A DNA stretch of 64,000 bases. Source: Lysinibacillus agricola. GTDB taxonomy: Bacteria; Bacillota; Bacilli; Bacillales_A; Planococcaceae. The stretch lies in contig NZ_CP067341.1 of assembly GCF_016638705.1 (NCBI RefSeq), positions 3,103,501-3,167,500 on the forward strand, read 5' to 3'. Position 1 is the stretch's first letter; every line of letters starts with the position of its first letter. Below the pieces are notes generated by a model. That model had not been told where the DNA came from and ran no database searches. It worked only from the letters and a program-made list of their open reading frames with translations. Of this stretch, positions 43,861 to 52,163 are shown in pieces. The translations under genes and the position numbers were made by a program.

Positions 43861-44148
43861 ATGGAATTATTCCCAGTGATCCATACAAATTTTTGGGATG
43901 CTGTAATAGCCGTTCCAGCTGTGTTACTTATTACACAGCTAATTAAGGTATTTATGCATGTTCAGCCTAAATATGTTCCCGCGATCGCCCTTGCTATTGG
44001 CTTGATTATTTCTATCTTCATTAGCCATAGACATAATCTTATCGCAGGAATATTTATGGGCTTTTTTTATGGTTACGCAGCTATTGGAAACTTTGCTGCA
44101 TTAAAGACAACTATTAATAGCTTTAAAAGGAAGAAATTAAAGGAATAA
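43861..44148 (+). CDS. Small membrane protein, holin-like size
   Basis: A 95-residue protein with three hydrophobic segments (about 12-30, 38-53, 60-80) and a basic C-terminus (SFKRKKLKE). The family is not recognised; its size and topology are like phage-type holins, without other phage genes nearby. AGAGGTG precedes the ATG. Confidence 0.65.
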   Translation: MELFPVIHTNFWDAVIAVPAVLLITQLIKVFMHVQPKYVPAIALAIGLIISIFISHRHNLIAGIFMGFFYGYAAIGNFAALKTTINSFKRKKLKE

Positions 44149-44196
44149 ACCTTTCAGCTTATCTACAAAATAAATAAAGTGTAACAATAAGCAAAA

Positions 44197-44290
44197 GTTG
44201 ATTTTCACTCCGAGTTGGGGCTTTCAGCGCAAGCTAATCCCGCAGGAGTCGCCACTCTCCGTGAAAAATTAACAGCTCCTCATCTTTAGT
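44197..44290. repeat. GC-rich dispersed repeat, copy 1
   Basis: TTGATTTTCACTCCGAGTTG starts a GC-rich block (44199 onward) in AT-rich surroundings. Related blocks are at 51410, 54527 and 55714. No reading frame. Confidence 0.6.
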
Positions 44291-44452
44291 AGACAAGCTG
44301 AAGCGAAATAGCATTATAATTTTGATTAAACCGTCAAAAATTCAGAATTATTAAACCTTCATGCAGACTTATACAATCAGGAGTAGCGTTGTCTACAATC
44401 TGACAGGAATACGTATTGTGATGAATTCATTTTTAAATGAAGACTTTGAAGA

Positions 44453-44545
44453 TTTATCGGAACAAAATCTCATTTTATCGGAACAATTTTAGCTTTTATC
44501 GGAATATTTTCTCGTTTTATCGGAACAATTTCAGTTTTTATCAAC
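44453..44545. repeat. Phased array, exact 21-bp period
   Basis: TATCGG or TATC begins at 44455, 44476, 44497, 44518 and 44539, exactly 21 bases apart, with unit TTTATCGGAACAATTTT plus a variable end. A second array of the same unit is at 61657. An open frame through it would give a heptad YRNNFSF repeat, but it has no ribosome binding site. Confidence 0.9.
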
Positions 44546-44642
44546 ACTATGAGCGACTCATCGGACACCCCCTGGAAAACGCAATCACCCCTACGTTACG
44601 ATTGTCAGACCCTTTTATTGTAAAAAATGATTAGAATTTCAT

Positions 44643-45182
44643 TTGTCAGCACATCCTAATCTCATAATTAATGAACAAGAATTAGGATGTGTAATTATGG
44701 AATTGGCAAATGGGAATCTAGCAACATTACGATTTAAGGAAATTTTTAAGCTTTGGACACAGCTCGGCGTCAATAATGGCTATATTGCTTCAAATCATGC
44801 ATTTTTTAAGCACGCCGTTGATAAAAAATTGAAGGCTATTATCGCGGATTTTGTGAAATGTTTAAAAGAAGAAAATAAACACCTAACAGCATTATTAAAG
44901 GAAAATGGGGTACTTGCTCCTACTACATCAATCGACTACAGACAGTTAAAAATGGGCAATATCCGAGGAAAAAAAGCCATTAATGATACAGAAATCAGCA
45001 CTATCTTATCAATGAATATAGCTTCTTCGGTTATTTCAGTCAGTCAAGCTTTAGCAATGTCTGTTAAGAAGAAGCATACTGCAAAATATGGTGAACTTCA
45101 TATGAGGTATGCCATACTGGGAGCAAAGCTAATACGACTCAGTAATGACAAAGGCTGGTTACTGGCTCCTACAACAATTTAG
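44643..45182 (+). CDS. DUF3231/CotF-like helical protein
   Basis: A 179-residue, all-helical protein with HPNLIINEQELG at the start and ITHAFF-type segments (NHAFFKHAVDKKLKAIIADF). It resembles one repeat of the DUF3231 family, which is related to spore-coat CotF-like proteins and usually has two repeats. The start is a TTG at 44643 with a weak ribosome site; an ATG at 44697 is possible. No membrane segments. Confidence 0.65.
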   Translation: MSAHPNLIINEQELGCVIMELANGNLATLRFKEIFKLWTQLGVNNGYIASNHAFFKHAVDKKLKAIIADFVKCLKEENKHLTALLKENGVLAPTTSIDYRQLKMGNIRGKKAINDTEISTILSMNIASSVISVSQALAMSVKKKHTAKYGELHMRYAILGAKLIRLSNDKGWLLAPTTI

Positions 45183-45188
45183 TGTTAC

Positions 45189-45311
45189 AAAAAGGCTGAG
45201 ACAACTTAAAAAGCGCGAGAAATCAATTTTAGAAACGTTGATTTCTCGCGCTTTTTCTGATGTGGAATTTTTTAATTTTGCTTTAAAAATATACTTATGC
45301 CCCAGCCTCTT
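45189..45311. repeat. Stem-loop repeat element, copy B
   Basis: Bounded by AAAAAGGCTGAGAC and CCCAGCCTCTT. The internal 19-bp stem AAAAAGCGCGAGAAATCAA with TTGATTTCTCGCGCTTTTT (45208-45256) differs from copy A at 13571 by changes on both arms that keep pairing. It sits between convergent genes and can act as a bidirectional terminator. Confidence 0.85.
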
Positions 45312-45327
45312 AAATATTTTTCCCTCA

Positions 45328-47934
45328 TTATCGACTTCTCACAAACAACAGCTTATACCACTGATTCACGATGAACGGTAGCACAGACAGGGCATAAATA
45401 AAGCCTAATTGTGCGGTACTTAATGTGGCCACTTCAAACACACCTGTAAGCATTGGAATAAACAATACTGCGTGTAAACTTAAAAAACCGATTAAGAATG
45501 CAAGCCAAGTGTATTTATTCGAAAATAGTCCAATGGCGAAGATAGATTCTTTAGATCTGGAGTTGAAGCCGTGCACTAATCGTGACAAGCATAATGTTGT
45601 AAATGCCATAGTGCTCGCCGTTAGAGTATCACCCGTTGACAATCCGATTTCAAAGGCGACAGTTGTAGAAATGGCAATTAGTAATCCTTCGAGCACCACT
45701 TGAGTAGTAAATGCTTTATTTAATAGTGGTGTATGAATATTTCGAGGCTTGTCCTTCATTGTCTTTTTATTGTTCGGCTCTAGACCGATGGCAATTGCCG
45801 GTAAACTATCTGTTAGTAAGTTAATAAATAATAGATGCACAGGCGCAAAAGGAACTGGTAAGCCTAATATTGTTGCATATAAAACAACAAAAATGGCACC
45901 TGCATTCCCAGATAATAAGAACAAAATAGCGTTTTTAATATTCGTATAAATACTCCTACCGTTTGCAATAGCCTTCACAATCGTTGAAAAATTATCATCC
46001 GTTAGTATCATAGAGGAGGCATCCTTCGCGACCTCTGTGCCGGTAACGCCCATTGCCACACCAATGTCGGACTGTTTTAGCGCAGGGCCATCATTAACAC
46101 CATCTCCTGTCATGGCGACGACATGCCCTTTTTCTTGCCACGCTTTCACGATACGAATTTTTTGAACCGGTGTTACTCGAGCATAAACAGAAAAATCGTT
46201 AACCTTTTCTTGAAGCTGCTGATCTGTTAAGCCTTCTATTTCATGCCCTTCAATCGCTTCAGAGGGATCATTTAAAATCCCGATTTGATTGGCAATAGCC
46301 GTTGCCGTAATTTTATGATCCCCTGTAATCATCACCGGTTTGATACCAGCTTTTATACATTTTTCAACCGCTCCTTTAGATTCTTGTCTTGGAGGATCCA
46401 TCATCGCGACTAAACCAACAAAGATTAAATCTTTTTCAGCCCTTACATCGATTGCTTGATGTCCCCTTATCTCTTTGTAGGCAACTGCTAGCACCCTTAA
46501 CCCATTCATAGAAAATTCACGATTTACTGCTTCGATTTTTTGGCGTTGTTGTTTTGTTATATTGAATATACCTTTTGACGTTTCGACTTTTATAATTTTA
46601 GGCAGAAGGACATCTAATGCTCCTTTTGTAATCATAATAGATTGTTGATTGATAGTATTGACAGTACTCATGAGCTTTCTATCTGAATCAAAAGGGATTT
46701 CGGCCACTCTTGGATAATAATCTCTTACCAGCAATTCGTCAAAATCATATTGCTTCCCTAATTTTATGAGTGCAACCTCAGTAGGATCACCGATTTCCTT
46801 ACCGTCCCTTTCCACAGCATCACTACATAATATTGCCTTTAACATAAGGTCTTTCTCAACTGCATTTTCAGTGTATAGCTGATCATGCGGAATCACTTTT
46901 TCATCCACATAGACCTCTTGAACAACCATTTTATTTTCAGTTAATGTTCCTGTTTTATCTGAACAAATGACAGATACACTTCCAAGACTTTCAACAGCAT
47001 ATAACTTTCGAATAATGGCATTTTGCTTTGCCATCTTTTGTGTCCCAAAAGCTAGCACAATGGTAACAATCGAACTTAATGCTTCTGGAATTGCTGCCAC
47101 GGCAAGTGAAACAGCAAACATAAACGATTCTACAAGCGCACGTCCTCTAATAAGGTCAATCACGAAAATAGCTAAACAGATTAACGTAATCCCTAAAGCT
47201 AATTTTTCTCCGAAATGATCTAAACTTACTTGTAAAGGTGTTTTCTTCTCTTTCGCAGTATCGAGTAAATTGGCAATTTTGCCGATTTCAGTCTGCATTC
47301 CGATAGCTGTAACCATGACAATACCACGACCAGTTGTCACAAAACTTCCAGAGTAGACCATGTTCTTTTTATCACCAACGGTTACATTGCTTTCCTTGAT
47401 AGGATCGATACTTTTCGCTACAGCAATTGATTCACCTGTCAGCGAGCTTTCATTGATATGCAAATTATGGCTTTCTAATAATCTCCCATCTGCATTTATA
47501 TAATCGCCAGCCTCCAAATAAAGAAGATCTCCAACGACTATATCTCCAGAAGAAATCTCTATGAGCTGATTATTTCGCATTACTTTGGCAATTGGAGAGG
47601 TTAAGGCTTTTAAATTATCCAAAGACTGTTCTGCCTTGACATGCTGTACAGTGCCTAGGATAGCGTTCAATATGACGACAATCATAATCACGACGGTGCT
47701 TCCTACTTCTCCTAATAAAAATGAAACGAAAGCAGCGATGATTAAAATAATGACTAATAAATCTTTAAACTGCCCAAAGAAAACGGCGAATGCACTTGTT
47801 TTTTTCCCTTCCTCTAATACATTATAGCCGTATACTTCTTGCCTCTTTTGAACGTCATAATCACTCAATCCTTGATCTGTCACGTTCAAAGTTTTCATCA
47901 CTTCAGCTGATGATTGTTGATGATATTCTGACAT
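45328..47934 (-). CDS. P-type Ca2+-transporting ATPase
   Basis: A P2-type cation ATPase of 868 residues from the ATG at 47934, which follows GGAGGGGG (the frame is open 11 codons more). It shows the N-terminal cation-ATPase domain, TGES in the actuator domain, the phosphorylation site CSDKTGTLTENK, KGALDVLLP in the nucleotide domain, MITGDHKITA and TGDGVNDGPALK in the P domain. PEAL in helix 4 and NLLTDSLPA in helix 6 supply calcium-type ligands. It pumps Ca2+ (possibly Mn2+) out of the cytosol. Single gene, ending at repeat element B. Confidence 0.93.
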   Translation of the reverse strand: MSEYHQQSSAEVMKTLNVTDQGLSDYDVQKRQEVYGYNVLEEGKKTSAFAVFFGQFKDLLVIILIIAAFVSFLLGEVGSTVVIMIVVILNAILGTVQHVKAEQSLDNLKALTSPIAKVMRNNQLIEISSGDIVVGDLLYLEAGDYINADGRLLESHNLHINESSLTGESIAVAKSIDPIKESNVTVGDKKNMVYSGSFVTTGRGIVMVTAIGMQTEIGKIANLLDTAKEKKTPLQVSLDHFGEKLALGITLICLAIFVIDLIRGRALVESFMFAVSLAVAAIPEALSSIVTIVLAFGTQKMAKQNAIIRKLYAVESLGSVSVICSDKTGTLTENKMVVQEVYVDEKVIPHDQLYTENAVEKDLMLKAILCSDAVERDGKEIGDPTEVALIKLGKQYDFDELLVRDYYPRVAEIPFDSDRKLMSTVNTINQQSIMITKGALDVLLPKIIKVETSKGIFNITKQQRQKIEAVNREFSMNGLRVLAVAYKEIRGHQAIDVRAEKDLIFVGLVAMMDPPRQESKGAVEKCIKAGIKPVMITGDHKITATAIANQIGILNDPSEAIEGHEIEGLTDQQLQEKVNDFSVYARVTPVQKIRIVKAWQEKGHVVAMTGDGVNDGPALKQSDIGVAMGVTGTEVAKDASSMILTDDNFSTIVKAIANGRSIYTNIKNAILFLLSGNAGAIFVVLYATILGLPVPFAPVHLLFINLLTDSLPAIAIGLEPNNKKTMKDKPRNIHTPLLNKAFTTQVVLEGLLIAISTTVAFEIGLSTGDTLTASTMAFTTLCLSRLVHGFNSRSKESIFAIGLFSNKYTWLAFLIGFLSLHAVLFIPMLTGVFEVATLSTAQLGFIYALSVLPFIVNQWYKLLFVRSR

Positions 47935-47967
47935 TCGATTCCCCCTCCATTTGAAATTATTAGACAA

Positions 47968-48308
47968 TCATGCCGATTAAGTAACTCACAGCATCTACAC
48001 TATCCTGATTTCTCACTGACTAAATTCAGGAGAAAATGCTGTTATTAGTTAATAAGTTAGATTCCCATCAGTAGACCCCTTTGAATTATCTATCTTAGGC
48101 AGAGAGAAACTTATATATCCTAAAAATAGTATTGAATCATCAGACTCTCTATCTACTCGAGCCCTAAAAATACTTTAACTACAACAATCTATTCCTTGTC
48201 CTATTCCAGTATGATAATAATCGATATAGAAATTAATTATTTGTTTAATAGGTGAACATATAATACAAAATGAAACTTTAATCAGAGAGGATTTTCTTCA
48301 TCGCCCTC
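47968..48308. other. Intergenic stretch, no gene seen
   Basis: No convincing reading frame. It includes the upstream region of the P-type ATPase. A small dyad CAGAG...CTCTG (48282-48310) borders the structured repeat that follows. Confidence 0.5.
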
Positions 48309-48382
48309 TGTCACCAATCGGGCTTTTATGGGCCGTTAATGCGGGATAAATTCGCGATGACGATTAAGCCATATTGGTCACA
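48309..48382. repeat. Structured inverted-repeat element
   Basis: TGTCACCAAT-CG-GGCTT (48309-48325) pairs with AAGCC-AT-ATTGGTCACA (48366-48382). The apical part includes GGGCCGTTAATGCGGGATAA and TCGCGATGA. It is more GC-rich than its surroundings and looks like a small dispersed repeat or a structured RNA. Confidence 0.6.
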
Positions 48383-48409
48383 ATAATCTGCTCTTGCTAG
48401 CTATAACCA

Positions 48410-48450
48410 CTAAAAAAGACATTTGGAATATGGCTACTCCAAATGCCTTT
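48410..48450 (-). terminator. Terminator of the 93-residue gene
   Basis: AAAGGCATTTGGA pairs with TCCAAATGTCTTT (one mismatch), followed by T-run on the minus strand. Confidence 0.8.
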
Positions 48451-48496
48451 GTCACATGCATAGACTCCCAAATAGGCCAGTCCTACAATTATTTTA

Positions 48497-48778
48497 TTAT
48501 TTCTCTTTATTCGCTACTAATAAATAATCGAGTGCACTCATTCTAGTAAGTTTATGAGTAAATTTTATAGCATCAGCTTGAGAATCAAACAAAAAGTTTT
48601 CGAGTTCGTCTGTTGGTATATAGTGATCAGCGATTTTTCGTTTTAGTTTTCGTACAGATAAAGTGTGTGAATCCTCTTCATATAAAATAATAGCACCCAC
48701 ATTCCTATAAAGCGTCTGATCAATCGTTGCGACAACTTTTACATTCGAACCTTTAAATTCTGTTAAATCTATCTGCAT
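48497..48778 (-). CDS. Small protein of unknown function
   Basis: A 93-residue soluble protein, not recognised. It opens MQIDLTEFKGSNVKVVATID, mostly beta in the first half, with helix in FDSQADAIKFTHKLTR. GGAGGTTGG precedes the ATG. Its own terminator follows. It is probably real because of the good ribosome site and terminator. Confidence 0.7.
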   Translation of the reverse strand: MQIDLTEFKGSNVKVVATIDQTLYRNVGAIILYEEDSHTLSVRKLKRKIADHYIPTDELENFLFDSQADAIKFTHKLTRMSALDYLLVANKEK

Positions 48779-48842
48779 GTATTTACCAACCTCCTCTAAA
48801 CTTACATTCTATCTCTAGCTATCATTGTCCTTCTTTTTCAGT

Positions 48843-48873
48843 AGTTTTTTTTGGATATTTCATCCAAAAAACT
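48843..48873 (-). terminator. Terminator of pbuE
   Basis: AGTTTTTTGGAT pairs with ATCCAAAAAAAACT on the minus strand. It overlaps the stop codon of pbuE. Confidence 0.7.
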
Positions 48874-50071
48874 ATGAGTTGGTGTGAGCTGATTTCAGCC
48901 CTAGCTCAGTCTCATGTGAAACTGGCGCTCTTTTTAGAGAGAAAATAGCACAGCCTAAAGCACATAAAACTAAGATGGCACCGAAGCTAGCTAAATGCAT
49001 AACAGACCCTGTAACAGTAAACATAGCTCCACCAACAGCTGAACCTATGGAAATACCGATTTGTAATGCAGCTGTATTTAAGCTTTGTTGAATATCAGAT
49101 GTTTTTGGATCAATTTGTATTAAATAGTTTTGTAATGGAGGTGTAAGTGCCCAGCTAAGTGCTCCCCAAAAAACTGTAACGATTAAAAAGAGTGGTAAAG
49201 CGACAATCGTATAAGGGATACTAAATAATACTACGGCAAACGTTGATACAACAATTAAAATTGCTTTACCAGTACCAATTTTATCACTTAACCAACCACC
49301 TAGAGCATTACCACTGACCGAAGCTATCCCGAAGATTAGATAACAAATACTAATCCAAGAGGCGTTCATATCAAATGCTTCTACTAAAAATGGTGTTAAA
49401 TAAGCATATAGCATATAATGACCAGCTAGCATAAACAGTGTTGTTAATTGTGCACTAAAGATTTTTAAATTTGCTAATGATTTAATTTGAGCCTTTAATG
49501 GAACAACTTCTACAACGGGCATTTTTTCAAGCAGAAATGCAACAAGAATCATTGATAAAGTTGAAAGAAAAGCTATGCCTAAGAATACAGCTCGCCAACC
49601 AAATGCTTCTGTAACAAATATCCCTATTGGTACACCGATTACAAGTGCCGAACTTACACCTACGAAAACAAGACCTAAAGCTTTTGCACGATGTCTCGGT
49701 TCAACAATTTTTGTTGTAATCGTTAATGACAAAACAATAACCAATGCTGTACTCATCGCGGTAAAAATTCTAGCAATCATGACTGTCGTGAATGTCGTAC
49801 TAAAATAAGTCATAACATTACCTAAAGTAAAAATGAATAAAGAAATAAGATAAAGGCGCTTCCTTTCCACTTTTGCGGTTAATGATAAAAGGACAGGCGC
49901 AGATATTGCATAGACGAGAGCAAAAATTGTAATTAATTGTCCCGCTGTTGCTAAGGACACATTTAAATCCTCTGCAATTTTTGGTAAAATACCACCAACA
50001 ATTAATTCCACCAATCCTACTGCAAAGGTAGTAGCGGCAAGAATATAAACTCTCCAATTCATAATAATCAC
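48872..50071 (-). CDS. pbuE: Purine efflux pump, PbuE-like (MFS)
   Basis: A 399-residue 12-helix MFS protein. The N-terminus (AVGLVELIVGGILPKIAEDL) and SLTAKVERKRLYLISLFIF match B. subtilis PbuE as I recall it. PbuE exports hypoxanthine, adenine and related purines. A purine riboswitch with terminator lies in its leader, which supports the function strongly. GGAAGGG precedes the ATG at about 50063; the annotated start at 50071 is two or three codons earlier (MIIMN), and ATG at 50062 is equally possible. Confidence 0.9.
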   Translation of the reverse strand: MIIMNWRVYILAATTFAVGLVELIVGGILPKIAEDLNVSLATAGQLITIFALVYAISAPVLLSLTAKVERKRLYLISLFIFTLGNVMTYFSTTFTTVMIARIFTAMSTALVIVLSLTITTKIVEPRHRAKALGLVFVGVSSALVIGVPIGIFVTEAFGWRAVFLGIAFLSTLSMILVAFLLEKMPVVEVVPLKAQIKSLANLKIFSAQLTTLFMLAGHYMLYAYLTPFLVEAFDMNASWISICYLIFGIASVSGNALGGWLSDKIGTGKAILIVVSTFAVVLFSIPYTIVALPLFLIVTVFWGALSWALTPPLQNYLIQIDPKTSDIQQSLNTAALQIGISIGSAVGGAMFTVTGSVMHLASFGAILVLCALGCAIFSLKRAPVSHETELGLKSAHTNS

Positions 50072-50118
50072 CCTTCCGTTACACTTTCATTTTTGTAGGG
50101 AATTTTATTCTGAACGAA

Positions 50119-50221
50119 AATAAAAAAATCCTGACTACAAAAATGAAGCAAAATTTTTGTAGTCAGGATTTTATGGTTCCTGGTAGAGACCCTCAATCCA
50201 TATCATTGAGGTTATACAGAT
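50119..50221 (-). promoter_or_regulatory. Purine riboswitch, guanine type, with intrinsic terminator
   Basis: On the minus strand: GTATAA, P2 CCTCAAT-GATATGG-ATTGAGG, the junction GTCTCTACC, P3 AGGA...TCCT, then GACTAC. The base that reads the ligand is C (GACTAC), as in guanine/hypoxanthine aptamers, not U. A perfect 17-bp terminator stem (50128-50144 with 50153-50169) followed by a T-run reuses the 3' side of P3 and P1. Aptamer and terminator are mutually exclusive, so ligand should turn expression on. Confidence 0.92.
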
Positions 50222-50484
50222 TAAATATTTACCCTAGCTATATTAGCATATCGAAAATTACATGACAACAATTTTTATTATTCTACTTCGCCCTCTCTTC
50301 TTTCTCATCCATAAAATCAGTTCGCTATAGCACGCTCCAGCATCAAAATTCAATTTATCATTGCGCCTACCTAGCTGCTTTGATCAAAAAGAATCCCTTA
50401 ACAAGAGATAAATTTTAGATTTTTACTTATAATTCTTCAAACTTGACCATACATAATAATATAACAATATTGCGAGGTGATTGT

Positions 50485-50691
50485 TTGCGTATATTAGGTT
50501 TAGTATGCTATTTTTTAATGTTGTTTTATGGCGTAGAACTAGTAGTAGAAGAGCTCACAATCGATGAACCAGCAACCATTTCCCCTAGTCTGAGCAAACA
50601 GCAAATCCCCTTAAAAGAAACTGTTGAAAATTCGACAGTTTGTGTCTATTATCCCTCTTATAAAGTTTGCACAGCATTACCAGCTAACTAA
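50485..50691 (+). CDS. Small secreted or membrane-anchored protein
   Basis: GAGGTGA precedes a TTG at 50485, giving 68 residues: an N-terminal hydrophobic segment (RILGLVCYFLMLFYGVELVV) followed by a polar tail with two Cys in VCVYYPSYKVC. Family unknown. The tail may form a disulfide outside the cell. A terminator follows at once. Confidence 0.55.
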   Translation: MRILGLVCYFLMLFYGVELVVEELTIDEPATISPSLSKQQIPLKETVENSTVCVYYPSYKVCTALPAN

Positions 50692-50700
50692 AAAGACAAA

Positions 50701-50729
50701 AAAGAGGCTACTCAAAATAGCCTCTTTCT
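50701..50729. terminator. Terminator between convergent genes
   Basis: AAAGAGGCTA pairs with TAGCCTCTTT around a seven-base loop; T-run on the plus strand, A-run usable on the minus strand. Confidence 0.85.
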
Positions 50730-50750
50730 CACTGAAAGTCTTAATTTATT

Positions 50751-51308
50751 TTATTTTGAACCGATATGGAATTGATTAAACGGATATAGTGTTATTTTAG
50801 CTTCACCATAGATGGCATCTTTAGAAATTAAACCATAATGGCGGCTATCGTAACTTTTTAAACGGTTGTCACCAAGTACAAAATACATACCCTCAGGCAC
50901 TTTTTTTTCATTTACTAATTGCTCTAACGTGAAATTTTCTGTAATGCGTAATTGATTAGGATCATCTGTTTGACGGTTCACATAATCTTCTTTATAAGCT
51001 TTGCCATTTACATACAAAACATCGTCCTTCATTTCAACTGTATCACCTGGCAAGCCAATTACTCGTTTGATATATAGTTCATCTTCTGTTGGAGATTGAA
51101 AGACAATTTGATCAAAGCGTTCAATTTTACTCATTTTACTTACAATAATAATATCCTTATCATGGTAAGTTGGGAACATAGAAGCCCCTTGCACTTTAAT
51201 TGGTGCAAATAAAAATTGCTTACAGCCAAAAACAACTATAGCCGTAATGACAATAATTTTAAGATAGGATAGTATTTCTTTTTTGAAACTTGTTTTTTCT
51301 TCTTGCAT
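50751..51308 (-). CDS. sipS: Type I signal peptidase
   Basis: A 185-residue membrane-bound signal peptidase. One N-terminal helix (about 14-35) precedes the catalytic Ser43 in GASMFPTY and the general base Lys81 in YIKRVIG. The box GDNRLKSYDSRHYG lies near 150-163. The frame is open far upstream through repeat DNA; the ATG at 51308, seven bases after GGGGA, gives the family's usual length. It removes signal peptides of secreted proteins on the outer face of the membrane. Confidence 0.92.
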   Translation of the reverse strand: MQEEKTSFKKEILSYLKIIVITAIVVFGCKQFLFAPIKVQGASMFPTYHDKDIIIVSKMSKIERFDQIVFQSPTEDELYIKRVIGLPGDTVEMKDDVLYVNGKAYKEDYVNRQTDDPNQLRITENFTLEQLVNEKKVPEGMYFVLGDNRLKSYDSRHYGLISKDAIYGEAKITLYPFNQFHIGSK

Positions 51309-51409
51309 GCTCATTCCCCGATACTGTTTTTTTATAGTATAACATTTTCTACAGTATATTGACGAATGAATCACATAAATTGTTTCAAGTTTACAAAAAT
51401 GGCTAATCA

Positions 51410-51610
51410 CCAGAATGTGAGGTTGATTTCGTTCCGACCGGGCGCTTTCCTGTGGAGTCAAAAGGATGTTGGTCCCGAAGGCAGTCCCCCTATTCTCTTC
51501 GCTCCAGGGTCTCACCTGTGACGCTGGAGTCCATGTGAAAACCATTAGCCAAAGAAACGCTCAGGTCCGAAAGAAAACTGATCGGGTCAGGCCAAAATCC
51601 GCGGTTACGT
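51410..51610. repeat. GC-rich dispersed repeat, copy 2 (long)
   Basis: Starts near GAGGTTGATTTCGTTCCGAC and runs through CGCTCCAGGGTCTCACC and CGCTGGAGTCCATGTGAAAA. ATGGCTAATCACCA near 51400 and AACCATTAGCCA near 51540 form an outer dyad. Long frames through it on the minus strand are accidental. Confidence 0.65.
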
Positions 51611-51659
51611 TTTTACAAATATCATCCCTAATTTTTGGTGATGAGCCACAAAAAATAGA

Positions 51660-51687
51660 CAAAGCTACTTTATAGCTTTGCCTAGAT
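51660..51687 (-). terminator. Terminator after the 36-residue gene
   Basis: CAAAGCTA pairs with TAGCTTTG (with small asymmetry), followed on the minus strand by TCTATTTTTT. Confidence 0.6.
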
Positions 51688-51712
51688 GTCTTCTATATTT
51701 TTGTTTTCACGA

Positions 51713-51823
51713 TTATGAATGGTTACTTTGTGAAGCAGAGTGATGCTGCTCATTAAATAAGTCTACTGCTAAAATAATACCTGCAGGTAATGCAACTGCT
51801 AATAAAATTGTGCCTATAATCAT
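51713..51823 (-). CDS. 36-residue membrane peptide
   Basis: GAAGGAGTG precedes ATG at 51823. The product opens MIIGTILLAVALPAGIILAV as one membrane helix, then DLFNEQHHSASQSNHS, a polar His/Ser tail. Ribosome site and following terminator support it. Function unknown. Confidence 0.6.
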   Translation of the reverse strand: MIIGTILLAVALPAGIILAVDLFNEQHHSASQSNHS

Positions 51824-51901
51824 CACTATCACTCCTTCAACCATTTCTAACACAATTATACACGAAATTTTCTGATATTTCAAACACATTGTAAATTAAA
51901 T

Positions 51902-51948
51902 AAAAAAACCATTCAACTAGGCATGCACCCTACCTGAATGATTTTTTT
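51902..51948. terminator. Bidirectional hairpin terminator
   Basis: AAAAAAACCATTCA pairs with TGAATGATTTTTTT around a loop of about 20 bases. The remainder of the gap to 52163 shows nothing. Confidence 0.7.
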
Positions 51949-52163
51949 ATGTTTTACATGAAAATTTTTAAGCTCAATAGTTGTAAATATCGCATAGCTG
52001 AACTGACTGGATTTTTTTGAACTTTACGTTTAGGCACATAGCTTTGCATGCAATTATTTAGAGCTGTATACCTAAGCACCTGGGTCCTCCCATTCATTCA
52101 TCTCCCTCCCTTCATTGCCAAAAGATTTACAGCTATTACACCCAAATTGTCACTCCTTACTAT

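Noticed and set aside
43861..44148. Prophage lysis module around the holin-like protein
   Set aside because: No endolysin or phage structural gene is nearby; one small membrane protein is not evidence of a prophage.
44437..44634. Plus-strand frame with a repeated YRNNFSF heptad
   Set aside because: It is the translation of the 21-bp non-coding array (21 bases equal seven codons) and has no ribosome binding site; the second array is not open in the same way.
51309..51545. Long N-terminal extension of the signal peptidase
   Set aside because: The extension is read through a GC-rich repeat; the ATG at 51308 has the ribosome site and gives the family length.
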